A stretch of DNA of 64,000 nucleotides from Gigaspora rosea (GCA_003550325.1 QKWP01000592.1:1-64000), one strand, 5' to 3'; shown: positions 1 through 12,389, counted from the stretch's first letter. Program-made: numbers and translations. Notes: generated by a model from the sequence alone, not told the origin.

Positions 1-409
1 TTTATACTTTTATATCTTTATACTTTTATACTTTTATACCTTTATACTTTTATACTTTAATACCTTTCTATCTTTGTATTTTTATACTTTTCTAAAAGAT
101 ATATAAACTCTAGCTTTTACTCTTCGTTAACTTTAGGATTTGTTTCCAGCAATTCTTTAGTTATAGGAATTCTTAAGGCACAGAAACTTATAGATAGTCT
201 TGTAGCAAAGTCTTGTAACGTACTTAAATAAAATATATCTTTGCCCAACTAAATACACTTCTGTTCTTTGAGTAAAATATATTGAACTGCCACAGTGAGG
301 AAATATTCCACATCCACACCGCTTCATATCTTCTCTGACCCTTACAAGATCCCTGTCACTGTGTGCTGTGTTGCAAGTACTATATTGAAGGCAATAGTCG
401 CTTGTAACA
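1..409. repeat. Minisatellite plus conserved tail, copy 1
   Basis: The first 110 bases are a tandem array of a 9-12 base TTTATACTT-like unit, cut by the window edge. They are followed by about 300 bases that recur almost unchanged at 5971-6285, with only a handful of substitutions. The two copies stop matching at the same point (409 and 6285). The shared block contains a 99-codon open frame on the minus strand with several cysteines. I do not call it a gene because it lies wholly inside the duplicated block and most differences between the copies change the amino acid. It is best read as a duplicated repeat of unknown origin. Confidence 0.8.
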
Positions 410-3400
410 TTTTGGTGCCTTCTGGTGGAAAGCAGCAAAAACAATTGGAAAAGCATTAAAAACTGTTGGAAATATTAAAAACAGCCAGAACTTTTAGAAC
501 CGCCTTCTCCTCTTTATCCTCTTTGAAAATTAAAGCAGCCAGGAACATTGTTCAAATATTAAGAGTAGAACCATTAAGTTGAATCCTCTCCTTCATTTTC
601 TTTTGGGAAAGATTATTTCTTTTATTTACGTCTGACTATTACCAAGAAGTAATAGCTTTTGGTTTTCCTGTCGAATTGAAAGAGATTCGTTTAGAAGGGC
701 ATATTTGAAGCCTCTTGCATTTGTTACACTGGTATTTTCTTGTCGAATTGAAAGAAATTCGTTCAGAAGGGCATACTTGAAGCCTTTGTAGCACCCCATT
801 TAGTTATTTAGTTTTTTTAGACACAGTTTAATAGTTTTTAATGAAAATTCTTATGAAATGAAAAACCTTTTACCCTCTTAAAATTTGGTTCTTACCAAAT
901 CTCCAACTCTACAAAATCCCAAATCTGCCACATTTACATCAAATCCACATTCACTAAACCCTAATGTTACCCCAAACCCAATTTCACTAAAATCCGCCTA
1001 TATTAAATCCAACTTTGCAAATCCGACTCCAAGTACCCACTATATAACAAACATTTATTACTTATTATTTACTTCTCTTTATTTAATATATGTTAATTTA
1101 ATTTAATATATTTACCCAACCCAAACCTATTTCTAATTTCTAACCCTCAAACCCAACTAATTTTAGAAATCCTATTTTAAACTCGATCCCTCCACTATCT
1201 ATCTTTTCCCTCAACTACGAACCTACTCTTATAACCGTCTATTTCGAATACCCTATTTCCAAAGCTCCCAAACCTAACCCAACTTTCGAATCCACCTCTA
1301 ATCACCCTTTCTAAACCTAATTCTAAACCCGTTCTCCACCTATATTCATTCATTATTATTCGCTTCTTACCTCTAAAACTACCCTAAACCTTTATTCCTT
1401 ATAACCTGCTAAACACCAAACTCTAACCTCTCTTACTTCTAATTAACTAATCCTTAAACCTGAATTTATCTTAATAACCTATTATTAATACCCCGCATTT
1501 TAATCCAAAACCTAATCTTTTCTACTAACCCTACGAACTTATACCGTATTCAAGCAAACGTAATACGATTAGGGGCCTCTAGTCGCCTCTTGGGAGAAAT
1601 TCAAAGTTGATCAACCAAGTTCGTAAACGTTCTGTTGAATTTGGTCCACCAGCATCTCGGTTAGTATAACGAAGGTCAAATTCCTAGACCCCAGATACAA
1701 ACACTCCAAAAACGCCGAAACCCAACTTTACTGCCCAAGATCCCGGAATCTCAACCTCTGTTCGAAATGTGAATTTCACTAGAGATCTCAGCGTCTAAAT
1801 CTATTCATCAAACACAATTCGCCCTATCAAAAGAATTGGACGATTTGTTTCGAGTTCCTATTCAAAAAAAAAAAGAGAAAAAAATCAGTATTAGTAATCA
1901 CAGAAATATATATATGAAAATATATATATAATAAATAATGAAAATAACGAATAATACTTATCGTATTGAAAGCCCGAACCTGGAATTCGAAGAATGATCA
2001 TCTCGTCCGCATCGATCATTTTCTTCACTTTAATGATCCCATCCGCCTTAATCGTTTATCCACTGCATATATATATATATATAAAAAAAAAAGAGAGATC
2101 ATTAAAATTTTTATTCAAAAAAATAAAATAAAATAAAATAAATATTATTATTATTTGAAAAAAATTAAATCAAGACCCAGAAAAGATGTCTCCTAACGGT
2201 TCTCCAAATATCTATCTCGAATATCCGGAAGCCCTATTTCGCCCATTGAAGAAGTAACTGGTTATACCCACAAGAAGGAAACTGATTAAAGTACGAGAAG
2301 GACCTCCAATGTTAACGAAAGAATTCTACCAAGTTTCAGATCCTAGGAGAACAAGGAAAAGGATTTATTAGATAGCGTTCCCAAAACATCAAGGACAAGG
2401 TAACAACGACAAGATACCTATATGGCAACTCTATGATGAGACACCGCTCCCGTAACAAGACTCAGGCCAAGACCCCCATAGAGAAAGACAAAAAAACTAG
2501 ACAAAGAACATTTGTCAAGTTTAAAAAAAAAAAAAAAAAAAAGAAGAAAACATAATACTTAACCTACGTCGGAACCGGTACCACCAGACCCAAGCCCAAG
2601 ACCTGAAAAAGCCAAACAAGCCTCAATGTAGGAAAAAAAAAGCGAAAGACCCCCAAGAAAGTTGAACGAAGAAAGAATCAGACAAAGGTCAACTGAGCCC
2701 CAAGGAACAAGATAGGCCGCAATAAGGGAAGCACAAGACCTATAAAGAAAAAGAAGTTTAAGCCTATGTCGGAAGGACTACACCCACAAAACAAGACCAT
2801 ACCAAGCCGTAATAAGAACGACTAGGCCTAGCAAAACAAGACTTACCACACCAAGCACCGGGACCCCGAAGTGATGACCACAGGCCATAAACAACAAGAC
2901 TATACTAACGAAGAAAAAGATATCAGAGAAATAACGACTACTTCGCACTAACGGAGACACGACAGGAAAGCTCTAACGGCAAAATCTACGATTTCGACAA
3001 AACCGAAGACAAAGCGAAACCTAGAAGAAAAGAATGAACTATATTGCTAAAAATTTTGAAACACCATAAAACCGAACTACTCAAAGCAGAAAATATTAGA
3101 ATCGGTACCTACCTCGACAATGTAAACCCACACCACTGACGAAATCGCCCAATATGAAAGAAAACTCTAACACCGAAAAATGACAATGCCGAAACGAGTA
3201 TACGACAAAACCTCGATACCCGCTATTATGACGAAGTTCACGAGCTCCAAGAAATGTCGACTCCAGAAACGACGATGGTTATAAGATCGGTGCCCTAGAA
3301 GAGAAAAAGAGTTAACATATGCAACTCGGAAAAATTATTAAATTAATATTACACATGATCTTCCAGTGTAACATAATGACTATTACTATGATTGTGACCG

Positions 3401-3770
3401 AAACACATATTATTAAATCGTGATCGAAATTAAGGGTCGTAACCGCGCAAAATTTATACTAACGGTTACTCGTGTTACTTACTTCAAAGCTACACGAAGT
3501 ATTTGACGAACATTAAACAATTAATCGGAAAAGACAACAATAGACAAAGACTTTAACAAATTCGATACTTTACACTTAAAAAAAAAAAAAAAAAGATTTT
3601 TAACTTTATTATTACATCGAAACGCTTTTCAATTTTATTAACTTTATTAATTCATTTACTATTTATTTTAAAACTCAAAATTTTTAGACACAGGAAACAA
3701 AACTTTAATATTTATTAATTATTATTTCAAAACATCTTAAACTTTATTATTTAATTATTACTCATATTAT
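410..3770. other. Non-coding stretch with strong strand asymmetry
   Basis: No supportable gene. From about 880 to 1550 the + strand is rich in C and almost free of G, with scattered ACCCTAA-like words. From about 2250 to 3300 it is poor in T and less AT-rich than its surroundings, with loosely repeated words such as CAAGACC and CCTAYGTCGGAA. Open frames here are short and lack recognisable domains. Around 1865-2160 and 3575-3760 it is simple A/T sequence. The function is unknown. Confidence 0.6.
664..785. repeat. Direct repeat, two ~50-bp units 71 bp apart
   Basis: A segment of about 50 bases carrying TGTCGAATTGAAAGA and AGAAGGGCATA, ending TTGAAGCCT, occurs twice in the same orientation with about 20 different bases between. 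The copies differ at few positions. No gene or known element is recognised here. Confidence 0.7.
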
Positions 3771-4205
3771 TTACAAAATTTCGAAAAATTTAAGAATTTT
3801 ATTTACAAAAATAATTAAAATAGATACAGAAATTATTTGTAAAATAATATGACGATTTCTATTTACTTCTTCAACCCTTCTTCGCCACTCTCTATTTTCT
3901 TCTTCCAACTCTTGATTTTCTTCTTCCAACTCTCTATTTTCTTCTTCCAACTCACTAGCTTCTTCGATTCTTTTTTCTACTTCTCCAACTCTTCTTCTCA
4001 AAACTGTATTCTCATCTTCTAAGTTTGCCGCCCAAGCCCTCCACCTATTTCGTTCTAGAATCATCTGCTCATACCGACTTGCTTGCTGAAGGGCTTCAAC
4101 GTTAGGAGGATTTATTTCTTGTGCTTGTTCTTGATAGTTTATTAGGCGGTTTTGGAGCCTCGCCATTCGAGAGGGAATGGAGTCAGTCTTCTTAGTACGA
4201 GTCAT
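3771..4205 (-). CDS. Small coiled-coil protein with C-terminal membrane anchor (hypothetical)
   Basis: An unrecognised open frame of 144 codons. The N-terminal third is basic (MTRTKKTD). Residues of about 60-115 form an uninterrupted charged helix with a 7-residue unit ELEEENR/ELEEENQ repeated three times in tandem, as expected of a parallel coiled coil. The last 27 residues are hydrophobic with a basic patch near the end, which resembles a tail anchor. The reading frame stands out from its AT-rich, stop-dense surroundings. The start is the only in-frame ATG near the beginning of the charged region. No intron is needed. It could be a real tail-anchored protein or a remnant of a larger coiled-coil gene. 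I cannot name a family. Confidence 0.45.
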   Translation of the reverse strand: MTRTKKTDSIPSRMARLQNRLINYQEQAQEINPPNVEALQQASRYEQMILERNRWRAWAANLEDENTVLRRRVGEVEKRIEEASELEEENRELEEENQELEEENREWRRRVEEVNRNRHIILQIISVSILIIFVNKILKFFEIL

Positions 4206-5716
4206 CTATAAAATAAAAATAATTAGAAACGACTATTTCTAAGCATTATGCATACTAAAAAAGGGGAAAATAAAATGAACACAAGTGCATTGGCCACCAC
4301 ACTTGTGAAAGACCGAGTTGAAACGGAAAATATCTACCAGGACGACTACTACAGTAGTAAAACCGAATATAGAGTGCTCACCTAGTCGTAGAAGACTGGC
4401 TTCGCACATAGCAAGTGCTAAGGCTAAGCTCACAGCCCGAAAGTATACACACCTGGAGCAAGACAAGGCAAGGCAAAAAAAGTCGACGAAAAGTTTTTAT
4501 AAAAAAAAAAATTATTATCTAAATAAAAAAAAAAGAAAAGAAAAAGAACAAATTAATTAGAAAATTTTAGAAAAAGAAAAGGACAATGGAAAAAGGAATA
4601 GTAAAAGGAATATTAACTGGGGAAGATTTTGAGTGAAAATTTTGAAGGAAATGAAACATTTAAGATACAGATTTTAAATAAAATGGACAATAGAGATAAT
4701 TATTCCAAAATGGAAAATCAATCAACTGTAAACAACAATGAGAAAATTACAATGATGAGAAAATAATTCACAGAATTAAAAATTAGCTAACGAAAAACAC
4801 CAATTAGAAAAATAAAAGCTAATTTTAGACAAATTAATAAGGAAAGTTCGGAGACCTCACAACTTTTATGGGGAGAAAGCAACAATGAAATTGCCAAAAC
4901 ACATGTTGAGCAAAATTTTTGACAAGTTTTGTCAAGTTTTGCAAAATATTCTCAAGCAAAATTTTTGCACATGAACAATACAAATGCAAAACATGTAGGA
5001 ATTACAAAAATTAACATGCGATAAAATTCTTTGGTGTACAAGAAAAACAAGGCCATAACAAGTATCTTATCAATTGAGATTCTCAAGCACAATCATGTAT
5101 GAATTATCAGTTTCAACAAATATGCATGATAACGGATATGCATCTCCAAATTAATTCCCAAATTAGGCAAACATCCTCATTAATTTGACAAGTAAATCCA
5201 AGTTGACATGATATCTATATTAGATTTTCCCATTACGATTCTAACTTCTTATTACCATATTTGAAAGATTTCCCAAAATTCTAAAAATATTACCGAGAGA
5301 TACAAAACCAAAATAGACAAAGTACTAGAAACAGGAAAAGGTCCAGGTACACCAATTACCCAGACAATAGAATTCAAAATGGAAACTTCTATTCTTTAGC
5401 CTCAAACCTCAGCCACATTTATTAAATTAATCACATACTAAAACCAAGCAAAGAAACTATCGAAGGACCCGGAGTTTAATGAAGTACTAGCTACAGATAT
5501 GAATTTTATAATTAGACAGTATATAATTTTCTTTAATAATTTTTCAAAGTTATTAGATTCAGGAACTCACAGAGTTCGTTCTTAAAGAGGACGGAAATGT
5601 TATAGAATGAAGTCCTAGTTTTATTACTATTAGATTCTATAAGTTTCTATGATTAAAATGAGCTATAGTTTATTAGAAACAGATTAATAGTTAAGTAGAT
5701 AATAATAGATTAATAC
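4206..5716. other. Intergenic, no gene recognised
   Basis: The first 300 bases (to about 4500) are less AT-rich and have short open frames on both strands. None carries a recognisable domain and I do not support either. The remainder is AT-rich with no clear repeat or coding signal. Confidence 0.5.
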
Positions 5717-6285
5717 TTGTATAACATATACTTTTATACCTTTATACCTTTATACTTTTATACCTTTATACTTTTATACCTTTATACCTTTATACTTTTA
5801 TACTTTTATACTTTTATACTTTTATACCTTTATATCTTTATACCTTTACATCTTTATACTTTTATATCTTTATACTTTTATACTTTTATATCTTTATACT
5901 TTTATACTTTTATACCTTTATACTTTTATACTTTTATACCTTTCTATCTTTGTACTTTTATACTTTTCTAAAAAATATATAAACCCTAGCTTTTACCCTT
6001 CGTTAACTTTAGGATTTGTTCCCTGCAATTCTTTAGTTATAGGAATTCTTAAGGCACAGAAACCTATAAATAGTCTTGTAGCAAAGTCTTGTAATGTACT
6101 TAAATAAAATATATCTTTGCCCAACTAAATATACTCCTGTTCTTTGAATAAAATATATTGAACTGCCACAGTGAGGAAATATTCCACATCCACACCGCTT
6201 CATATCTTCTCTGACCCTTACAAGATCCCTGTCGCTGTGTGCTGTGTTGCAAGTACTATATTGAAGGCAATAGTCGCTTGTAACA
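5717..6285. repeat. Minisatellite plus conserved tail, copy 2
   Basis: About 250 bases of tandem TTTATACTTTTATACC-type units (5725-5970) are followed by the 300-base block also found at 110-409. The array translates in one frame as a YTF-rich repeat, which is a by-product of the unit and not a gene. The copy ends exactly where an inverted-repeat element begins at 6286, so that element probably inserted here or marks the break of the duplication. Confidence 0.8.
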
Positions 6286-7960
6286 ATAAACAAAAAAAAT
6301 AAACAAAGATCTAATCTGATCTTGTAGCACAATCATCAAAAATTATCGAAACATTTCGAAAATATTAGTCAAATGCGTTCTTGATATGATCCAGGTTACA
6401 AATCGTCCTAAAATATTTTGAAAGTATTCGAAATATTAAAAAAAAAAGAAAGAGAACAAAAAAGAGAAAGAAAAAAAAAGAGGGGGGATAAAAGGGAGAG
6501 AGGATAAAAATAGGTCAAAACAGGCTTTTTTTTTTTTTAAGTTTTTTTTTTATTTTGTAATATATGTATTTATGATCTAGAACACATTATGGATTAGATG
6601 GGCATAAAATATTTTGAAAAGGTTTGAAATATTTCGTAACTATTTCAAAATATTTCAAAATTACTTTTGTAATATTTCAAAATTTAATATTTCGAAATAT
6701 TTCGAAATATATTACGTAATATTTTGCTTATATTATGGTTCGTAAGACCTTACATAAGATTACGCTATTATAAATTTGCTAATGTAGTAATTAGACTTTT
6801 TGAGATTAGAAAAGTTAAAAGGAAAGTACAATCTCAAATTTTCAGACTCTTCTTTTTTTTTTTTTTTATCTTTTAAGCTACTTGCTTCATTAGCAAAATA
6901 AATATATGAAATCTTTTGAAAAAAATTGCAAGCCAAAATCTTTTAAAAGAATTGCAATCAATATGAAATCTTTCGAAAAAACTGCAATTTTTCAAAAGAT
7001 TTCAATATATATTTTTTTCAAAGTATTTTGAAATATATTGTGAAATATTGCAAAATATTGCAAAATATATTACAAAATATTGCGAAATAGGCCAAATAAA
7101 ACAATGCAAACCTCTATTTAATTATTTTATTTCAGGGATCACAGAAGGTAATATTTCGCATATTATTGTGTAAATTTGCTGTTTTTCACAATATTTCGCA
7201 TATTTTCAAAATTTTTTAAAATTTTTGTATTATCAAATTTTATATTTTTATTTATTATTATATTTTCATTTAGAATTATTATGTATTGCATCACTGGTTA
7301 TAGTTAACTATTATAATAAATGGTTAACGATCATCACGAAATTTTATATATAGATATTAATCGATATATAGCAGTTAATCATTTTATATCGATTAAAAAT
7401 AACGATATATATCGATTAACTGGTTAAAAATCAATATATATCTATAATCGATATATATCATTTTCTATATTATATTTGTTATATATCTATAAATCGATTA
7501 TAATCGTAATTATTTGAAACGATATATAACGATTAACAGATCTTTAACAATTACATACCCGTCACAAAAATTTTAACCCAAATGCACTGGATAAAAAAAA
7601 AAAATTTTTTTTAAAAAGTTCAAAATCTCTTATCTCTTAAGCCCGTTTAATCCACAAGCTACCAAGGATCATAAATATATATACCACAAATTGTGCCAAA
7701 AAACTTAAAAAAAAAAGCCGTTTTGAATGATTTTTACCCCTCTCTCCCTTTTACTCCCCTCTTCCTTTTTTACTTTTCTCTTTTTTTTTTTTTTTCTCTT
7801 TCTTTTTTTTTTTTTTTTTTCTTTTTCTTTCTTTTTTTTTTTTNGAATCATATCAAGGACACGTTTAACTAATATTTTCGAAATATTTCAATGATTTTCG
7901 ATGATTGTACTACAAGTTCAGATTAGATTTTTATTTATTTTTTTTGTTTATAATTTAGAT
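6286..7960. mobile_element. Foldback-type inverted repeat, ~1.7 kb
   Basis: The left arm (about 6286-6530, reading AAACAAAGATCTAATCTGAT, then a purine-rich tract) is the reverse complement of the right arm (about 7720-7960, pyrimidine-rich tract, then TTCAGATTAGATTT). The interior is very AT-rich, with many AAATATTTCGAAATA-like palindromic words and a CGATATATA-rich segment near 7340-7540. No transposase is visible. It is probably an old non-autonomous foldback transposon. A single N at 7844 lies in the right-arm T tract, so the assembly is uncertain at that point. Confidence 0.6.
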
Positions 7961-9179
7961 CTTCTATCAATTTTATATTGTTTTTTCATTTTCCTTTTGT
8001 TTTTTTTAGTTTCGTTTCATTTTTTTAGTTTCGTTTTGTTTTATTTATCTTTTAATTTTTTTTATTTTATTTCTACACTTTACCACTAGCACTTTGCAAG
8101 AAATTCAACAACTTTCGATACTTTGCGCAAGCCAACTCAGCCTTTTGATACTTTGCAAGAACATACAACTAATTTCTCCAGCAATTTCTAAATTTCAAGA
8201 ACGCAAGTTTTTGCAAGTTTTTGCAAGATTTCGTTTTATTTATTTTTTTGTTTTATGTTTTTTGTTTTTTTGTTTATTTTTATTAATTTATTTTATTTTG
8301 GCACTTTGTGAAAACCTTAAACAATTTCTGAATTGCAAGATTACGAACTCTTACTTCAGAGAAATGGTGATTTGAGGCTTCATTTATTTTTTATTTAGTT
8401 TGCTTATATTTTTGTTTTTGTTTGTTTTCTTCTTTTTTACTTATTTTTAATTTTATTTTATTTTATTTATCTCTTACTTCTTTCAGAACTTTGCAAGAAA
8501 ATGATTTGACTTTTCCGGCACTTTACAAGAATTTTGGCACTTTGCAAGAAGTTGTGAATATGAGCAAATATAATTGAATATAAGCAAATATGAGCGAATA
8601 TTAGCAAATATAATAGTTTATTTTTTTTTGTTTTTGTTTTTTTTTGTTATTTTTTTTGGTTTTGTTTTTTGTTTGTTTTTTTTTTACAGCACTTTTTAGG
8701 AAGTTTCGAATATGAGCGAATATAAGCAAATATGATAGTTAAACAAAGAAGAAGAGAAATAATAGCTAACTAAAGGGTAAGAAAAATAAGTGTATAGAGC
8801 TAGTATTATGTGACGAAGTGTAAAAGTAGTTTAAAATATTACTATTTTTTTCATTTTTGTTTTTTTTGGTTTTTTTTTTGTTATTTTTTTTATTTTAGGA
8901 AGTAGTGAATATAAGCGAATATTAGCAAATATAAGTAAATATTATAGTTAAAACAAAGAAGAAAAGAAATAATAGCCAACTGCAGGATGAAAAAATAAGT
9001 ATATAGAGCTAGTATTATGTGACGAAAAGTGAAAGGGTTCAAAATATTACTGGTTTTTTTTTTATTTTTATTTTTTTTCGGGTTTAGTTTTTTTTTTGTT
9101 TTTATTTTTTTTTGTCATTTTTTTCATTTTTTTGTAGAAAATGTATAATAATATATAATAAAGAGTTTATTTATATGTA

Positions 9180-9420
9180 CCCTATCATGTGACTTATTTA
9201 GATCACATAAAATTTAAGACCAGGTATAACATTACACAATCAGAAAAATTCAAAACAAACGTTCGTTTTGACAAAAATCGCTTATTTCACAAGAAATTGC
9301 ATACTAAATAACCTTCTGTGCATTAATAAAAAGATTTCCTTTAGCAATTTTACTATATAATAGCCAAACCCTAACCCTAACATAGTTCTCATTCTAACCC
9401 TAACCTATATCAGTATTACA
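9180..9420. mobile_element. Copy of the GATCAGGTGTAAY repeat family
   Basis: It contains the family words ACCAGGTATAACATTACAC, GACAAAAATCGCTTATTTC, TGTGCATTAATAAAAAG, TTTTACTATATAAT and AACCCTAACCCTAAC in the order seen in related copies near 19.9, 28.1, 32.9 and 37.3 kb. The ends are not clear. Confidence 0.5.
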
Positions 9421-10529
9421 GTTTTTGTAATATTGTATGATCAAAATAAAGGGTACAAAAAATTTAATATACCTTATAGGTACATTTGCATTAATTCTAT
9501 AATAAAATGTATAATAATAATAATAAATAAATAAAAATAAAATTTTATATTAAATTGCAAAATCTTGTGAAAATATGTGAAAACATGCAAAAATCTGTAA
9601 AACATTTAAAAATAAGTATACAGTATAATAGTATTGTTATTAGTGATTTTTAATCTGATATCTATTGATTATTACCGATTATTACCAATTACTATCTTAA
9701 TCGATAGTTTTTGTTAGGGGGGATTTAAATCGATTACTATCCAATAATGATAAAAATCGATACCAGTAGTAATCCCCATACAAATTTTGGTGATTATAAC
9801 TAGTTAATTCTGAATTTTGATTTTGCCGGTTATACAGATCACCATATATAAATATATTTTTTTTTGTTTACAATCATTTTTTTTTTTTTGCTACAGCACT
9901 AATTAGGTCTTCTTTTTGTAGCATTAGTGTCGTTGGTGTTGCTGTTACTAGTGCTTTTTGATCGTTGTTTCCATTATCGGTGCTCTTTGATCATTGCCGT
10001 CAGTGTCTCTGTTGTTGGTGCTTTTGGTTGTCGCTATTAGTGCCGGTGTTATTGTTTGCTAGAATTTCGATAGTGGGTCATGTTCGCAGTTATTAATTTT
10101 GCTTATTTTGGTGTTGCTGTATACTAATGTTGTCTGTTAGTATAGTTGTTATTACTGGTATCGATGTTGTTGCTTGCTAGTATTTCAGTGATGGGTCGTG
10201 TTCATGTTTATTAGCTTTGTTTATTTTGGTGCTGTTGTATACTAATATCGCTTTTTAGTATAGTTGTCGATTGTCGGTGTTATAGTTTAATGGTTGCTGT
10301 CGTTTGATTCTCTGGCTCAAAAAATACTTTTATCGTCCGCTATTTTCTTCACGTTGTATTTGGTTTTCGTTTTGTGATTCACGGTGCCGTGGTTACGTCA
10401 TGTCATGTTTTTCGTTCTGGATTTTTGGCTTTTGTAACGTTGTAGTTGGGTTTTAGTATTAGATAATTAATGTTTAGGGGTAGGGTTAGGAATTAAGATT
10501 AGTTTGAAATTGAGTGTTTAGGAAAAAGG

Positions 10530-10620
10530 AGAGAAGCGAAGGTGACAGCCGTAGCGAAGTGACTATAGGATGAGCGAAGCGAACCCTGTAGGTGTTGCTG
10601 AGCATTAGCGAAGCAACACA
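10530..10620 (+). repeat. AGCGAAG motif cluster with a perfect hairpin
   Basis: Five copies of (A)GCGAAG lie within about 90 bases. The last is part of a perfect stem: GTGTTGCT at 10592-10599 and AGCAACAC at 10612-10619, around a 12-base loop. The segment is less AT-rich than its neighbours. Function is unknown. Confidence 0.5.
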
Positions 10621-10700
10621 AATTATGCCAAATATAATAAAGTGTGTGTTTGGTTGCATGTAGCTGATAAAATGGTTAAACCCGTGATTAATATTGTGTG

Positions 10701-10938
10701 TAGTGATGCCACCGAAATTGATTTTTGAAAAAGGCCTATTTCATCTTCATTAGAGAAAATTAAAATTTTTTATAAGGAAGAGCAAATAAAATTTATATAG
10801 ATATGTTTCTTATAATTTCGCTATTCAAAAAAAGTATCAAATAATTTCATCTTTTAAGTAAAATAGGTCAAAAACAATTTCGTCTTAAAATTTTAATTTC
10901 GGGGTTTAGAATCCGAAATGCTTTCGTCCTCATGTATA
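10701..10938 (-). mobile_element. MITE, Mutator-like (family 1, copy 1)
   Basis: One of three copies of a ~235-bp element with imperfect inverted ends (TAGTGATGCCACCGAAA and TATACATGAGGACGAAA). It is flanked by a direct repeat ATTGTGTG (10693-10700 and 10939-10946). The other copies are at 12390-12623 and 55226-55462. No coding capacity. Confidence 0.8.
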
Positions 10939-11206
10939 ATTGTGTGATAGTGTTTGTTTGTTATCGAATAGTAAAGGTTAGTAAATATGGACTCAAATCG
11001 TTCGATAATCGTAGTTATAACACTTATATTATAAATTTATATTGTGTAATGTTTATGGTTATTTATAACCATCTGGTTAAAGTTAACTATTGGCGCAGGT
11101 TAAAAATGTCCTTTATTTATTATTATTATATATTATCATATTACATTTTAAATATTTTTAATCAATATTATATATATATATTTTTTTTTTTAAACTTGAC
11201 GAGCAT

Positions 11207-11660
11207 GTCACGCTTCAATGCTTTATTGATGATAATTTCCCAAAAGAAAAATTTTTTACATCCACCATTTGGTATTTGAATCAAAGAGTGGCTCACCCGG
11301 TTACTATAAAGTACCTAAGTACTCGAGCACCTATGTGCGACCTGCCAAGGATAATTTAGCCTCATCGGTTTGCATCGATCTACCTCAGACCAATCCGCCC
11401 CGAATCACCGACCTGATTTACCAGCCCGTCATGACTGTCTTCTTTCCCAACCTTCTTCTCCTAGCCTCCTAGGTAGAAGAACTACCAACAAAATAGAAAG
11501 AAAAATAAAAAGGATAAAAAAAAATGGGGAGTGCTAAACTAACGAAATGAAAAAAAACATGACAAGAAATAAAAGGGAAGGGGATAAACGAAAAAAAAAT
11601 AAAATCAGAGAAAAGGAGAAAAAGGCCGAAAAAAAAAATGGCCATGATGACACTATTTTT
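11207..11660. other. Less AT-rich segment, no gene recognised
   Basis: A GC-richer patch at 11280-11470 (CACCCGG, CCTGCCAAGG, CCGCCCCGAATCACC) is followed by a purine-rich tract to 11660. Short open frames exist on the + strand but carry no recognisable domain. It may belong with the ORF at 11814-12248 as debris of a larger unit. Confidence 0.35.
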
Positions 11661-11813
11661 GCCTGTGTTAGGCTTTAAAAATTATATAGTATTGTATAGA
11701 AGAAATCTAATCTAACACTATATGTATTCTAAAAAGAGGAAAAGAAAAAAAACGTCTAACATCTAGAAATTTCTATACGTGATCCCTCCGATCTCTATTA
11801 CACCAGTCATTGT

Positions 11814-12248
11814 TTATTTGGTAAGCATTAACCCAAATATCCTCGTGGGAGATTCTATTTCAGTAGACGCGTCCGGATTTGGAAGGAGTAAACACTGCCG
11901 ATCTTTTGGAGGGGGTACGCTGAATTGCCCATTTTTTGTAAAATTTCGAAACGTCCAAAACAGGCCAGGAAAAGAGTACCAAAATAAAGTTGTAGGAGTT
12001 ACGCTGTACAGAATAACATATCTAACCAAGTATCTACTTCTATTTTCATATCCATAGGCCTTGACAAAGCTCCAGAGTTTCTCTGCTACATCTTTGCTCA
12101 ATAGTACCAAAGCCCGCCAAGGTGCCTCGCTTATAAGTCTACTGTTCTTTTTCATCTCTATTTTAGTTGCAGAACATACAGTGAATGGACTTTGTACCCG
12201 ATAGCAGCTTTGGTAGAGTTTTGTTGTATATAAATATGTTAACTGCAT
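11814..12248 (-). CDS. Hypothetical ORF, 144 codons
   Basis: An unrecognised open frame in a GC-richer island within very AT-rich DNA. The product would be basic and rich in S, T, R and aromatic residues, with no motif I can name. It lies between two inverted copies of the 235-bp MITE and inside the large inverted repeat, so it could be a gene fragment carried by a mobile element. No intron signals or second exon are evident. I would not treat it as real without a homologue. Confidence 0.22.
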   Translation of the reverse strand: MQLTYLYTTKLYQSCYRVQSPFTVCSATKIEMKKNSRLISEAPWRALVLLSKDVAEKLWSFVKAYGYENRSRYLVRYVILYSVTPTTLFWYSFPGLFWTFRNFTKNGQFSVPPPKDRQCLLLPNPDASTEIESPTRIFGLMLTK

Positions 12249-12389
12249 AGTTTTCGTAGGTCTGAGTTCTTGGAAAATTTGGTACGAGGGATCGTCAGAA
12301 AGAGTTGTATGTCAATATTATATATTTTATTATATTATATTTTAATTATTATACATTCTTTATAGTATTATTTTTATATTATTATTATA

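Noticed and set aside
157-456. 99-codon cysteine-containing frame, present again at 6033-6332
   Set aside because: It lies in a duplicated repeat. Most differences between copies change residues and the N-termini differ, so no sign of protein-level constraint.
4239-4560. Overlapping open frames on both strands in a GC-richer patch
   Set aside because: Neither shows a domain or codon bias I can defend, and the + frame runs into K-rich simple sequence.
5717-5971. 84-codon frame of YTF/LYF repeats
   Set aside because: It is simply the translated minisatellite unit.
9366-9385. Telomere
   Set aside because: Only two to three CCCTAA units here, and likewise at 20037, 20757, 31740 and 37455. They lie within MITE copies, so interstitial.
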